64,000 nt of DNA from Alitta virens (GCA_932294295.1 OW028585.1:21490912-21554911), one strand, 5' to 3'. Shown: positions 36,053 to 49,317, numbered from the stretch's first letter. The notes: generated by a model from the letters alone, not told the origin. Numbers and translations: made by a program.

Positions 36053-36915
36053 GCTACAATTAGAAGAAACTTATTTCTGTATTTGAACCCTTTTATTTGC
36101 AGAAAGGGCAAAACATAAAGAACGGCACTGTGTGCATATTGTGATGTTAGCATAAGTGAAATATGAGCTTGTGCAGCTTTGTGAATTGTCAGAATCTATC
36201 AATAAAATGAGAAATTTGAACATGTATAGCATGCATTTGGACATGGTCAAAACATGGCAGAAGTGTCCTGAACAGCTGTGTGTAATGTTAAGCTGGCCAA
36301 CATTTCCTTTGATTTTGCCTTTTTTTAGCAGTAGCTTGAATGCTACAGTTAGAAGCAAATTAGTTCTGTATTTTGAATCCTTTTATTTGCAGAAAGGTCA
36401 AAAGAAGAACAGCACTGTGCACATATTGTGATTTTAGCATAAGTAAGATACGAGCTGGTCCTGCTTTGTGAATTGCTAAAATCCATCAGTAACATGACAA
36501 ATTTGATATTGTATTGCATGCATTTGGACATGGCGAAAACGAGGCAAAAGTGTCTTGCACAACTATGTGAAATGCTCAGTAGGCTAACCTTTCCTTTGAT
36601 TACGCCTTTTTGAGCAGTAGCTTGAAGGCTACAATTGCAAGCAAGTCAGTATTGTACTCTGTAGCATTTGATATGCTGAAAGGCCAACATACAAAGAGTA
36701 GCACTGTGCGCATAGTGTGTTTCTAACATAAGGGTAAATTAAGGTTGGGAAGCTCTGTGAAATGTGAAGCTCTCTGTAATATGACATATTATATATTGCA
36801 TGGCTTGTATTTCGACATGGCTACAACACAGCAAATAAATCCTGGACAGCTATGTGAAATGTTCAGCTAGCCAACATATCCTGTGGTTTAGCTATTTTTG
36901 AGCTGTAGCTTAAAA
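36053..36915 (+). repeat. HOR unit 46 (A-B-C, 863 bp)
   Basis: B at 36342, C at 36628. Unit-1 type: 7-T run, AGCAAATT, AAAAGAAGAAC, CCATCAG, GCGCATAGTG. A has GAATTGTCAG and TTGAACATG. The boundary after C reads GTAGCTTAAAAGCTAC. Confidence 0.93.
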
Positions 36916-37781
36916 GCTACAATTAGAAGAAACTTATTTCTGTATTTGAACCCTTTTATTTGCAGAAAGGGCAAAACATAAAGAACGGCACTGTGTGCAT
37001 ATTGTGATGTTAGCATAAGTGAAATATGAGCTTGTGCAGCTTTGTGAATTGTTAGAATCTATCAGTAAAATGAGAAATTTGATAATGTATAGCATGCATT
37101 TGGACATGGTCAAAACATGGCAGAAGTGTCCTGAACAGCTGTGTGTAATGTTCAGCTGGCCAACATTTCCTTTGATTTTGCCTTTTTTGAGTAGTAGCTT
37201 GAATGCTACAATTAGAAGAAACTTAGTTCTGTATTTTGAATCCTTTTATTTGCAGAAAGGTCAAAAGATAAAGAACAGCACTGTGCACATATTGTGATTT
37301 TAGCATAAGTAAGATACGAGCTGGTCCTGCTTTGTGAATTGCTAAAATCCATCAGTAACATGACAAATTTGATATTGTATTGCATGCATTTGGACATGGC
37401 GAAAACGAGGCAAAAGTGTCTTGCACAACTATGTGAAATGCTCAGTAGGCTAACCTTTCCTTTGATTACGCCTTTTTGAGCAGTAGCTTGAAGGCTACAA
37501 TTGCAAGCAAGTCAGTATTGTACTCTGTAGCATTTGATATGCTGAAAGGCCAACATACAAAGAGTAGCACTGTGCGCATAGTGTGTTTCTAACATAAGGG
37601 TAAATTAAGGTTGGGAAGCTCTGTGAAATGTGAAGCTCTCTGTAATATGACATATTATATATTGCATGGCTTGTATTTCGACATGGCTACAACACAGCAA
37701 ATAAATCCTGGACAGCTATGTGAAATGTTCAGCTAGCCAACATATCCTGTGGTTTAGCTATTTTTGAGCTGTAGCTTGAAA
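36916..37781 (+). repeat. HOR unit 47 (A-B-C, 866 bp)
   Basis: B at 37205, C at 37494. A has TTGATAATG; B starts AGAAACTT and has CCATCAG; C as in unit 46 (GCGCATAGTG, CTACAACAC). Confidence 0.93.
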
Positions 37782-38644
37782 GCTACAATTAGAAGAAACT
37801 TATTTCTGTATTTGAACCCTTTTATTTGCAGAAAGGGCAAAACATAAAGAACGGCACTGTGTGCATATTGTGATGTTAGCATAAGTGAAATATGAGCTTG
37901 TGCAGCTTTGTGAATTGTTAGAATCTATCAGTAAAATGAGAAATTTGATAATGTATAGCATGCATTTGGACATGGTCAAAACATGGCAGAAGTGTCCTGA
38001 ACAGCTGTGTGTAATGTTAAGCTGGCCAACATTTCCTTTGATTTTGCCTTTTTTTAGCAGTAGCTTGAATGCTACAGTTAGAAGCAAATTAGTTCTGTAT
38101 TTTGAATCCTTTTATTTGCAGAAAGGTCAAAAGAAGAACAGCACTGTGCACATATTGTGATTTTAGCATAAGTAAGATACGAGCTGGTCCTGCTTTGTGA
38201 ATTGCTAAAATCCATCAGTAACATGACAAATTTGATATTGTATTGCATGCATTTGGACATGGCGAAAACGAGGCAAAAGTGTCTTGCACAACTATGTGAA
38301 ATGCTCAGTAGGCTAACCTTTCCTTTGATTACGCCTTTTTGAGCAGTAGCTTGAAGGCTACAATTGCAAGCAAGTCAGTATTGTACTCTGTAGCATTTGA
38401 TATGCTGAAAGGCCAACATACAAAGAGTAGCACTGTGCGCATAGTGTGTTTCTAACATAAGGGTAAATTAAGGTTGGGAAGCTCTGTGAAATGTGAAGCT
38501 CTCTGTAATATGACATATTATATATTGCATGGCTTGTATTTCGACATGGCTACAACACAGCAAATAAATCCTGGACAGCTATGTGAAATGTTCAGCTAGC
38601 CAACATATCCTGTGGTTTAGCTATTTTTGAGCTGTAGCTTGAAA
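37782..38644 (+). repeat. HOR unit 48 (A-B-C, 863 bp)
   Basis: B at 38071, C at 38357. A mixes TTGATAATG on the left with GTTAAGC and the 7-T run on the right, so it is a recombinant of units 47 and 46. B has AAAAGAAGAAC and CCATCAG. Confidence 0.92.
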
Positions 38645-39510
38645 GCTACAATTAGAAGAAACTTATTTCTGTATTTGAACCCTTTTATTTGCAGAAAGGG
38701 CAAAACATAAAGAACGGCACTGTGTGCATATTGTGATGTTAGCATCAGTGAAATATGAGCTTGTGCAGCTTTGTGAATTGTTATAATCTATCAGTAAAAT
38801 GAGAAATTTGATAATGTATAGCATGCATTTGGACATGGTCAAAACATGGCAGAAGTGTCCTGAACAGCTGTGTGTAATGTTCAGCTGGCCAACATTTCCT
38901 TTGATTTTGCCTTTTTTGAGTAGTAGCTTGAATGCTACAATTAGAAGAAACTTAGTTCTGTATTTTGAATCCTTTTATTTGCAGAAAGGTCAAAAGATAA
39001 AGAACAGCACTGTGCACATATTGTGATTTTAGCATAAGTAAGATACGAGCTGGTCCTGCTTTGTGAAATGCTAAAATCTATCAGTAACATGACAAATTTG
39101 ATATTGTATTGCATGCATTTGGACATGGCGAAAACGAGGCAAAAGTGTCTTGCATGACTATGTGAAATGCTCAGTAGGCTTACCTTTCCTTTGATTACGC
39201 CTTTTTGAGCAGTAGCTTGAAGGCTACAATTGCAAGCAAGTCAGTATTGTACTCTGTAGCATTTTATATGCTGAAAGGCCAACATACAAAGAGTAGCACT
39301 GTGTGCATATTGTGTTTCTAACATAAGGGTAAATTAAGGTTGGGAAGCTCTGTGAAATGTGAAGCTCTTTGTAGTATGACATGTTATTAATTGCATGGCT
39401 TGTATTTGGACATGGCTAAAACACAGCAAATAAGTCCTGGACAGCTATGTGAAATGTTCAGCTAGCCAACATATCCTGTGGTTTAGCTATTTTTGAGCTG
39501 TAGCTTGAAA
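38645..39510 (+). repeat. HOR unit 49 (A-B-C, 866 bp)
   Basis: B at 38934, C at 39223. A has AGCATCAGTG and GTTATAATC. B has AAATGCTAAA and CTTGCATGAC; C has TTATTAATTGC, as in unit 2. Confidence 0.93.
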
Positions 39511-40377
39511 GCTACAATTAGAAGAAACTTATTTCTGTATTTGAACCCTTTTATTTGCAGAAAGGGCAAAACATAAAGAACGGCACTGTGTGCATATTGT
39601 GATGTTAGCATAAGTGAAATATGAGCTTGTGCAGCTTTGTGAATTGTTAAAATCTATCAGTAAAATGAGAAATTTGATAATGTATAGCATGCATTTGGAC
39701 ATGGTCAAAACATGGCAAAAGTGTCCTGAACAGCTGTGTGTAATGTTCAGCTGGCCAACATTTCTTTTAATTTTGCCTTTTTTGAGCAGTAGCTTGAATG
39801 CTACAATTAGAAGCAACTTAGTTCTGTATTTTGAATCCTTTTATTTGCAGAAAGGTCAAAAGATAAAGAACAGCACTGTGCACATATTGTGATTTTGGCA
39901 TAAGTAAGATACGAGCTGGTCCTGCTTTGTGAATTGCTAAAATCTATCAGTAACATGACAAATTTGATATTGTATTGCATGCATTTGGACATGGCGAAAA
40001 CGAGGCAAAAGTGTCTTGCACAACTATGTGAAATGCTCAGTAGGCTTACCTTTCCTTTGATTACGCCTTTTTGAGCAGTAGCTTGAAGGCTACAATTGCA
40101 AGCAAGTCAGTATTGTACTCTGTAGCATTTTATATGCTGAAAGGCCAACATACAAAGAGTAGCACTGTGTGCATATTGTGTTTCTTAACATAAGGGTAAA
40201 TTAAGGTTGGGAAGCTCTGTGAAATGTGAAGCTCTTTGTAGTATGACATGCTATATATTGCATGGCTTGTATTTGGACATGGCTAAAACACAGCAAATAA
40301 GTCCTGGACAGCTATGTGAAATGTTCAGCTAGCCAACATATCCTGTGGTTTAGCTATTTTTGAGCTGTAGCTTGAAA
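39511..40377 (+). repeat. HOR unit 50 (A-B-C, 867 bp)
   Basis: B at 39800, C at 40089. Unit-41 type A and B. C has one extra T (TTTCTTAACATAAG) and GACATGCTATATA. Confidence 0.93.
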
Positions 40378-41241
40378 GCTACAATTAGAAGAAACTTATT
40401 TCTGTATTTGAACCCTTTTATTTGCAGAAAGGGCAAAACATAAAGAACGGCACTGTGTGCATATTGTGATGTTAGCATAAGTGAAATATGAGCTTGTGCA
40501 GCTTTGTGAATTGTTAGAATCTATCAATAAAATGAGAAATTTGAAAATGTATAGCATGCATTTGGACATGGTCAAAACATGGCAGAAGTGTCCTGAACAG
40601 CTGTGTGTAATGTTAAGCTGGCCAACATTTCCTTTGATTTTGCCTTTTTTGAGCAGTAGCTTGAATGCTACAGTTAGAAGCAAATTAGTTCTGTATTTTG
40701 AATCCTTTTATTTGCAGAAAGGTCAAAAGATAAAGAAAAGCACTGTTGACATATTGTGATTTTAGCATAAGTAAGATACGAGCTGGTCCTGCTTTGTGAA
40801 TTGCTAAAATCTATCAGTAACATAACAAATTTGATATTGTATTGCACGCATTTGGACATGGCGAAAACGAGGCAAAAGTGTCTTGCACAACTATGTAAAA
40901 TGCTCAGCAGGCTAACCTTTCCTTTGATTATTCCTTTTTGAGCAGTAGCTTGAAGGCTACAATTGCAAGCAAGTCAGTATTGTACTCTGTAGCATTTTAT
41001 ATGCTGAAAGGCCAACATACAAAGAGTAGCACGGTGCATATTGTGTTCCTAACATACGGATAAATTAAGGTTGGGAAGCTCTGTGAAATGTGAAGCTCTT
41101 TGTAGTATGACATGTTATTTATTGCATGGCTTGTATTTGGACATGGCTAAAACACAGCAAATAAGTCCTGGACAGCTATGTGAAATGTTCAGCTAGCCAA
41201 CATATCCTGTGGTTTAGCTATTTTTGAGCTGTAGCTTGAAA
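40378..41241 (+). repeat. HOR unit 51 (A-B-C, 864 bp)
   Basis: B at 40667, C at 40956. B has AAGAAAAGCACTGTTGACAT, TATGTAAAATGC, CTCAGCAGG and GATTATTCC. C is the 286-bp variant. Confidence 0.93.
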
Positions 41242-42105
41242 GCTACAATTAGAAGAAACTTATTTCTGTATTTGAACCCTTTTATTTGCAGAAAGGGCAA
41301 AACATAAAGAACGGCACTGTCTGCATATTGTGATGTTAGCATAAGTGAAATATGAGCTTGTGCAGCTTTGTGAATTGTTAGAATCTATCAATAAAATGAG
41401 AAATTTGAAAATGTATAGCTTGCATTTGGACATGGTCAAAACATGGCAGAAGTGTCCTGAACAGCTGTGTGTAATGTTAAGCTGGCCAACATTTCCTTTG
41501 ATTTTGCCTTTTTTGAGCAGTAGCTTGAATGCTACAGTTAGAAGCAAATTAGTTCTGTATTTTGAATCCTTTTATTTGCAGAAAGGTCAAAAGATAAAGA
41601 ACAGCACTGTGGACATATTGTGATTTTAGCATAAGTAAGATACGAGCTGGTCCTGCTTTGTGAATTGCTAAAATCTATCAGTAACATAACAAATTTGATA
41701 TTGTATTGCACGCATTTGGACATGGCGAAAACGAGGCAAAAGTGTCTTGCACAAGTATGTAAAATGCTCAGTAGGCTAACCTTTCCTTTGATTACACCTT
41801 TTTGAGCAGTAGCTTGAAGGCTACAATTGCAAGCAAGTCAGTATTGTACTCTGTAGCATTTTATATGCCGAAAGGCCAACATACAAAGAGTAGCACGGTG
41901 CATATTGTGTTCCTAACATACGGATAAATTAAGGTTGGGAAGCTCTGTGAAATGTGAAGCTCTTTGTAGTATGACATGTTATTTATTGCATGGCTTGTAT
42001 TTGGACATGGCTAAAACACAGCAAATAAGTCCTGGACAGCTATGTGAAATGTTCAGCTAGTCAAAATATCCTGTGGTTTAGCTATTTTTGAGCTGTAGCT
42101 TGAAA
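41242..42105 (+). repeat. HOR unit 52 (A-B-C, 864 bp)
   Basis: B at 41531, C at 41820. A has CACTGTCTGCAT and TATAGCTTGCATTTGG. B has CACTGTGGACAT, CACAAGTATG and GATTACACC. C is the 286-bp variant with TATGCCGAAAGG. Confidence 0.93.
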
Positions 42106-42971
42106 GCTACAATTAGAAGAAACTTATTTCTGTATTTGAACCCTTTTATTTGCAGAAAGGGCAAAACATAAAGAACGGCACTGTGTGCATATTGTGATGT
42201 TAGCATAAGTGAAATATGAGCTAGTGCAGCTTTGTGAATTGTTAGAATCTATCAGTAAATTGAGAAATTTGATAATGTATAGCATGCATTTGGACATGGT
42301 TAAAACATGGCAGAAGTGTCCTGAACAGCTGTGTGTAATGTTCAGCTGGCCAACATTTCCTTTGAGTTTGCCTTTTTTGAGCAGTAGCTTGAATGCTACA
42401 ATTAGAAGCAACTTAGTTCTGTATTTTGAATCCTTTTATTTGCAGAAAGGTCAAAAGATAAAGAACAGCACTGTGCACATATTGTGATTTTAGCATAAGT
42501 AAGATACGAGCTGGTCCTGCTTTGTGAATTGCTAAAATCTATCAGTAACATAACAAATTTGATATTGTATTGCACGCATTTGTATATGGCGAAAACGAGG
42601 CAAAAGTGTCTTGCACAACTATGTGAAATGCTCAGTAGGCTTACCTTTCCTTTGATTACGCCTTTTTGAGCAGTAGCTTGAAGGCTACAATTGCAAGCAA
42701 GTCAGTATTGTACTCTGTAGCATTTTATATGCTGAAAGGCCAACATACAAAGAGTAGCACTGTGTGCATATTGTGTTTCTAACATAAGGGTAAATTAAGG
42801 TTGGGAAGCTCTGTGAAATGTGAAGCTCTTTGTAGTATGACATGTTATTTATTGCATGGCTTGTATTTGGACATGGCTAAAACACAGCAAATAAGTCCTG
42901 GACAGCTATGTGAAATGTTCAGCTAGCCAAAATATCCTGTGGTTTAGCTATTTTTTAGCTGTAGCTTGAAA
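42106..42971 (+). repeat. HOR unit 53 (A-B-C, 866 bp)
   Basis: B at 42395, C at 42684. Unit-4/45 type A (GAGCTAGTGC, TTGAGTTTGCC). C has CCAAAATAT and TTTTTTAGC. Confidence 0.93.
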
Positions 42972-43837
42972 GCTACAATTAGAAGAAACTTATTTCTGTA
43001 TTTGAACCCTTTTATTTGCAGAAAGGGCAAAACATAAAGAACGGCACTGTGTGCATATTGTGATGTTAGCATAAGTGAAATATGAGCTTGTGCAGCTTTG
43101 TGAATTGTTAAAATCTATCAGTAAAATGAGAAATTTGATAATGTATAGCATGCATTTGGACATGGTCAAAACATGGCAAAAGTGTCCTGAACAGCTGTGT
43201 GTAATGTTCAGCTGGCCAACATTTCTTTTAATTTTGCCTTTTTTGAGCAGTAGCTTGAATGCTACAATTAGAAGCAACTTAGTTCTGTATTTTGAATCCT
43301 TTTATTTGCAGAAAGGTCAAAAGATAAAGAACAGCACTGTGCACATATTGTGATTTTGGCATAAGTAAGATACGAGCTGGTCCTGCTTTGTGAATTGCTA
43401 AAATCTATCAGTAACATGACAAATTTGATATTGTATTGCATGCATTTGGACATGGCGAAAACGAGGCAAAAGTGTCTTGCACAACTATGTGAAATGCTCA
43501 GTAGGCTTACCTTTCCTTTGATTACGCCTTTTTGAGCAGTAGCTTGAAGGCTACAATTGCAAGCAAGTCAGTATTGTACTCTGTAGCATTTTATATGCTG
43601 AAAGGCCAACATACAAAGAGTAGCACTGTGTGCATATTGTGTTTCTAACATAAGGGTAAATTAAGGTTGGGAAGCTCTGTGAAATGTGAAGCTCTTTGTA
43701 GTATGACATGCTATATATTGCATGGCTTGTATTTGGACATGGCTAAAACACAGCAAATAAGTCCTGGACAGCTATGTGAAATGTTCAGCTAGCCAACATA
43801 TCCTGTGGTTTAGCTATTTTTGAGCTGTAGCTTGAAA
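42972..43837 (+). repeat. HOR unit 54 (A-B-C, 866 bp)
   Basis: B at 43261, C at 43550. Copy of unit 50 without its extra T, sharing GACATGCTATATA. Confidence 0.93.
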
Positions 43838-44701
43838 GCTACAATTAGAAGAAACTTATTTCTGAATTTGAACCCTTTTATTTGCAGAAAGGGCAAAACA
43901 TAAAGAACGGCACTGTGTGCATATTGTGATGTTAGCATAAGTGAAATATGAGCTTGTGCAGCTTTGTGAATTGTTAGAATCTATCAATAAAATGAGAAAT
44001 TTGAAAATGTATAGCATGCATTTGGACATGGTCAAAACATGGCAGAAGTGTCCTGAACAGCTGTGTGTAATGTTAAGCTGGCCAACATTTCCTTTGATTT
44101 TGCCTTTTTTGAGCAGTAGCTTGAATGCTACAGTTAGAAGCAAATTAGTTCTGTATTTTGAATCCTTTTATTTGCAGAAAGGTCAAAAGATAAAGAACAG
44201 CACTGTTGACATATTGTGATTTTAGCATAAGTAAGATACGAGCTGGTCCTGCTTTGTGAATTGCTAAAATCTATCAGTAACATAACAAATTTGATATTGT
44301 ATTGCACGCATTTGGACATGGCGAAAACGAGGCAAAAGTGTCTTGCACAACTATGTAAAATGCTCAGCAGGCTAACCTTTCCTTTGATTATTCCTTTTTG
44401 AGCAGTAGCTTGAAGGCTACAATTGCAAGCAAGTCAGTATTGTACTCTGTAGCATTTTATATGCTGAAAGGCCAACATACAAAGAGTAGCACGGTGCATA
44501 TTGTGTTCCTAACATACGGATAAATTAAGGTTGGGAAGCTCTGTGAAATGTGAAGCTCTTTGTAGTATGACATGTTATTTATTGCATGGCTTGTATTTGG
44601 ACATGGCTAAAACACAGCAAATAAGTCCTGGACAGCTATGTGAAATGTTCAGCTAGCCAACATATCCTGTGGTTTAGCTATTTTTGAGCTGTAGCTTGAA
44701 A
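43838..44701 (+). repeat. HOR unit 55 (A-B-C, 864 bp)
   Basis: B at 44127, C at 44416. Copy of unit 51 (CACTGTTGACAT, CTCAGCAGG, GATTATTCC, short C) with a private TTCTGAATTTGAACC. Confidence 0.93.
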
Positions 44702-45567
44702 GCTACAATTAGAAGAAACTTATTTCTGTATTTGAACCCTTTTATTTGCAGAAAGGGCAAAACATAAAGAACGGCACTGTGTGCATATTGTGATGTTAGC
44801 ATAAGTGAAATATGAGCTTGTGCAGCTTTGTGAATTGTTAGAATCTATCAATAAAATGAGAAATTTGAAAATGTATAGCTTGCATTTGGACATGGTCAAA
44901 ACATGGCAGAAGTGTCCTGAACAGCTGTGTGTAATGTTAAGCTGGCCAACATTTCCTTTGATTTTGCCTTTTTTGAGCAGTAGCTTGAATGCTACAGTTA
45001 GAAGCAAATTAGTTCTGTATTTTGAATCCTTTTATTTGCAGAAAGGTCAAAAGATAAAGAACAGCACTGTGGACATATTGTGATTTTAGCATAAGTAACA
45101 TACGAGCTGGTCCTGCTTTGTGAATTGCTAAAATCTATCAGTAACATAACAAATTTGATATTGTATTGCACGCATTTGGACATGGCGAAAACGAGGCAAA
45201 AGTGTCTTGCACAACTATGTAAAATGCTCAGTAGGCTAACCTTTCCTTTGATTACACCTTTTTGAGCAGTAGCTTGAAGGCTACAATTGCAAGCAAGTCA
45301 GTATTGTACTCTGTAGCATTTTATATGCTGAAAGGCCAACATACAAAGAGTAGCACTGTGCGCATAGTGTGTTTCTAACATAAGGGTAAATTAAGGTTGG
45401 GAAGCTCTGTGAAATGTGAAGCTCTCTGTAATATGACATATTATATATTGCATGGCTTGTATTTGGACATGGCTACAACACAGCAAATAAATCCTGGACA
45501 GCTATGTGAAATGTTCAGCTAGCCAAAATATCCTGTGGTTTAGCTATTTTTGAGCTGTAGCTTGAAA
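44702..45567 (+). repeat. HOR unit 56 (A-B-C, 866 bp)
   Basis: B at 44991, C at 45280. A and B copy unit 52 (TATAGCTTGCATTTGG, GATTACACC) with a private AAGTAACATACG. C switches to unit-1 type: GCGCATAGTG, CTCTCTGTAA, CTACAACAC, AAATAAATCC. Confidence 0.92.
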
Positions 45568-46433
45568 GCTACAATTAGAAGAAACTTATTTCTGTATTTG
45601 AACCCTTTTATTTGCAGAAAGGGCAAAACATAAAGAACGGCACTGTGTGCATATTGTGATGTTAGCATAAGTGAAATATGAGCTTGTGCAGCTTTGTGAA
45701 TTGTTAGAATCTATCAGTAAAATGAGAAATTTGATAATGTATAGCATGCATTTGGACATGGTCAAAATATGGCAGAAGTGTCCTGAACAGCTGTGTGTAA
45801 TGTTCAGCTGGCCAACATTTCCTTTGATTTTGCCTTTTTTGAGTAGTAGCTTGAATGCTACAATTAGAAGAAACTTAGTTCTGTATTTTGAATCCTTTTA
45901 TTTGCAGAAAGGTCAAAAGATAAAGAACAGCACTGTGCACATATTGTGATTTTAGCATAAGTAAGATACGAGCTGGTCCTGCTTTGTGAAATGCTAAAAT
46001 CTATCAGTAACATGACAAATTTGATATTGTATTGCATGCATTTGGACATGGCGAAAACGAGGCAAAAGTGTCTTGCATGACTATGTGAAATGCTCAGTAG
46101 GCTTACCTTTCCTTTGATTACGCCTTTTTGAGCAGTAGCTTGAAGGCTACAATTGCAAGCAAGTCAGTATTGTACTCTGTAGCATTTTATATGCTGAAAG
46201 GCCAACATACAAAGAGTAGCACTGTGTGCATATTGTGTTTCTAACATAAGGGTAAATTAAGGTTGGGAAGCTCTGTGAAATGTGAAGCTCTTTGTAGTAT
46301 GACATGTTATTAATTGCATGGCTTGTATTTGGACATGGCTAAAACACAGCAAATAAGTCCTGGACAGCTATGTGAAATGTTCAGCTAGCCAAAATATCCT
46401 GTGGTTTAGCTATTTTTTAGCTGTAGCTTGAAA
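45568..46433 (+). repeat. HOR unit 57 (A-B-C, 866 bp)
   Basis: B at 45857, C at 46146. Unit-2 type (B starts AGAAACTT, CTTGCATGAC, TTATTAATTGC), with a private CAAAATATGGC in A. Confidence 0.93.
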
Positions 46434-47299
46434 GCTACAATTAGAAGAAACTTATTTCTGTATTTGAACCCTTTTATTTGCAGAAAGGGCAAGACATAAA
46501 GAACGGCACTGTGTGCATATTGTGATGTTAGCATAAGTGAAATATGAGCTTGTGCAGCTTTTTGAATTGTTAGAATCTATCAATAAAATGAGAAATTTGA
46601 TAATGTATAGCATGCATTTGGACATGGTCAAAACATGGCAAAAGTGTCCTGAACAGCTGTGTGTAATGTTCAGCTGGCCAACATTTCCTTTGAGTTTGCC
46701 TTTTTTGAGCAGTAGCTTGAATGCTACAATTAGAAGCAACTTAGTTCTGTATTTTGAATCCTTTTATTTGCAGAAAGGTCAAAAGATAAAGAACAGCACT
46801 GTGCACATATTGTGATTTTAGCATAAGTAAGATACGAGCTGGTCCTGCTTTGTGAATTGCTAAAATCTATCAGTAACATAACAAATTTGATATTGTATTG
46901 CACGCATTTGTACATGGCGAAAACGAGGCAAAAGTGTCTTGCACAACTATGTGAAATGCTCAGTAGGGTTACCTTTCCTTTGATTACGCCTTTTTGAGCA
47001 GTAGCTTGAAGGCTACAATTTCAAGCAAGTCAGTATTGTACTCTGTAGCATTTTATATGCTGAAAGGCCAACATACAAAGAGTAGCACTGTGTGCATATT
47101 GTGTTTCTAACATAAGGGTAAATTAAGGTTGGGAAGCTCTGTGAAATGTGAAGCTCTTTGTAGTATGACATGTTATTTATTGCATGGCTTGTATTTGGAC
47201 ATGGCTAAAACACAGCAAATAAGTCCTGGACAGCTATGTGAAATGTTCAGCTAGCCAACATATCCTGTGGTTTAGCTATTTTTGAGCTGTAGCTTGAAA
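46434..47299 (+). repeat. HOR unit 58 (A-B-C, 866 bp)
   Basis: B at 46723, C at 47012. A starts like unit 3 (GGGCAAGACAT, CAATAAAATG, GGCAAAAGTG) and ends like unit 4 (TTGAGTTTGCC). B is unit-4 type (CACGCATTTGTACATGG). This is a fusion of the two. Private: GCTTTTTGAATTG, ACAATTTCAAGC. Confidence 0.92.
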
Positions 47300-48162
47300 G
47301 CTACAATTAAAAGAAACTTATTTCTGTATTTGAACCCTTTTATTTGCAGAAAGGGCAAAACATAAAGAACGGCACTGTGTGCATATTGTGATGTTAGCAT
47401 AAGTGAAATATGAGCTTGTGCAGCTTTGTGAATTGTTAGAATCTATCAATAAAATGAGAAATTTGAAAATGTATAGCATGCATTTGGACATGGTCAAAAC
47501 ATGGCAGAAGTGTCCTGAACAGCTGTGTGTAATGTTAAGCTGGCCAACATTTCCTTTGATTTTGCCTTTTTTGAGCAGTAGCTTGAATGCTACAGTTAGA
47601 AGCAAATTAGTTCTGTATTTTGAATCCTTTTATTTGCAGAAAGGTCAAAAGAAGAACAGCACTGTGCACATATTGTGATTTTAGCATAAGTAAGATACGA
47701 GCTGGTCCTGCTTTGTGAATTGCTAAAATCTATCAGTAACATGACAAATTTGATATTGTATTGCATGCATTTGGACATGGCGAAAACGAGGCAAAAGTGT
47801 CTTGCACAACTATGTGAAATGCTCAGTAGGCTAACCTTTCCTTTGATTACGCCTTTTTGAGCAGTAGCTTGAAGGCTACAATTGCAAGCAAGTCAGTATT
47901 GTACTCTGTAGCATTTTATATGCTGTAAGGCCAACATACAAAGAGTAGCACTGTGTGCATATTGTGTTTCTAACATAAGGGTAAATTAAGGTTGGGAAGC
48001 TCTGTGAAATGTGAAGCTCTCTGTAATATGACATATTATATATTGCATGGCTTGTATTTCGACATGGCTAAAACACAGCAAATAGATCCTGGACAGCAAT
48101 GTGAAATGTTCAGCTAGCCAACATATCCTGTGGTTTAGCTATTTTTGAGCTATAGCTTGAAA
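47300..48162 (+). repeat. HOR unit 59 (A-B-C, 863 bp), followed by a B
   Basis: B at 47589, C at 47875. Matches unit 5: ACAATTAAAAG, AAAAGAAGAAC, GCTGTAAGG, AAATAGATCC and a CTATAGC end. Private: GGACAGCAATG. Confidence 0.93.
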
Positions 48163-48740
48163 GCTACAATTAGAAGCAACTTAGTTCTGTATTTTGAATC
48201 CTTTTATTTGCAGAAAGGTCAAAAGATAAAGAACAGCAGTGTGCACATATTGTGATTTTAGCATAAGTAAGATACGAGCTGGTCCTGCTTTGTGAATTGC
48301 TAAAATCTATCAGTAACATGACAAATTTGATATTGTATTGCATGCATTTGGACATGGCGAAAACGAGGCAAAAGTGTCTTGCACAACTATGTGAAATGCT
48401 CAGTAGGCTAACCTTTTCCTTTGATTACGCCTTTTTGAGCAGTAGCTTGAAGGCTACAATTGCAAGCAAGTCAGTATTGTACTCTGTAGCATTTTATATG
48501 CTGTAGGGCCAACATACAAAGAGTAGCACTGTGTGCATATTGTGTTTCTAACATAAGGGTAAATTAAGGTTGGGAAGCTCTGTGAAATGTGAAGCTCTTT
48601 GTAGTATGATATGTTATATATTGCATGGCTTGTATTTCGACATGGCTACAACACAGCAAATAAGTCCTGGACAGCTATGTGAAATGTTCAGCTAGCCAAC
48701 ATATCCTGTGGTTTAGCTATTTTTGAGCTATAGCTTGAAA
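48163..48740 (+). repeat. HOR unit 60 (B-C dimer, 578 bp)
   Basis: C at 48453. B resembles unit 18 (CAGCAGTGTG, CTAACCTTTTCC). C has GCTGTAGGGCC, GATATGTTATATA and CTACAACAC, and ends CTATAGC. Confidence 0.92.
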
Positions 48741-49317
48741 GCTACAATTAGAAGCAACTTAGTTCTGTATTTTGAATCCTTTTATTTGCAGAAAGGTCAA
48801 AAGATAAAGAACAGCACTGTGCACATATTGTGATTTAAGCATAAGTAAGATACGAGCTGGTCCTGCTTTGTGAATTGCTAAAATCTATCAGTAACATGAC
48901 AAATTTGATATTGTATTGCATGCATTTGGACATGGCGAAAACGAGGCAAAAGTGCCTTGCACAACTATGTGAAATGCTCAGTAGGCTTACCTTTCCTTTG
49001 ATTACGCCTTTTTGAGCAGTAGCTTGAAGGCTACAATTGCAAGCAAGTCAGTATTGTACTCTGTAGCATTTGATATGCTGAAAGGCCAACATACAAAGAG
49101 TAGCACTGTGCGCATATTGTGTTTCTAACATAAGGGTAAATTAAGGTTGGGAAGCTATGTGAAATGTGAAGCTCTTTGTAGTATGATATGTTATATATTG
49201 CATGGCTTGTATTTCGACATGGCTACAACACAGCAAATAAGTCCTGGACAGCTATGTGAAATGTTCAGCTAGCCAACATATCCTGTGGTTTAGCTATTTT
49301 TGAGCTGTAGCTTGAAA
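48741..49317 (+). repeat. HOR unit 61 (B-C dimer, 577 bp)
   Basis: C at 49030. Matches unit 6 (AAGTGCCTTGC, GATATG, GCGCATATT, CTACAACAC) with private GATTTAAGC and GAAGCTATGTG. Confidence 0.93.

Larger units (their letters stand above)
39500..45325 (+). repeat. 3,461-bp tandem duplication of HOR units, second copy incomplete
   Basis: Units 50-51-52 correspond to 54-55-56, with unit 53 completing the first copy. Shared rare changes are CACTGTTGACAT, CTCAGCAGG, GATTATTCC and TATAGCTTGCATTTGG. The match ends inside C of unit 56. Confidence 0.9.
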
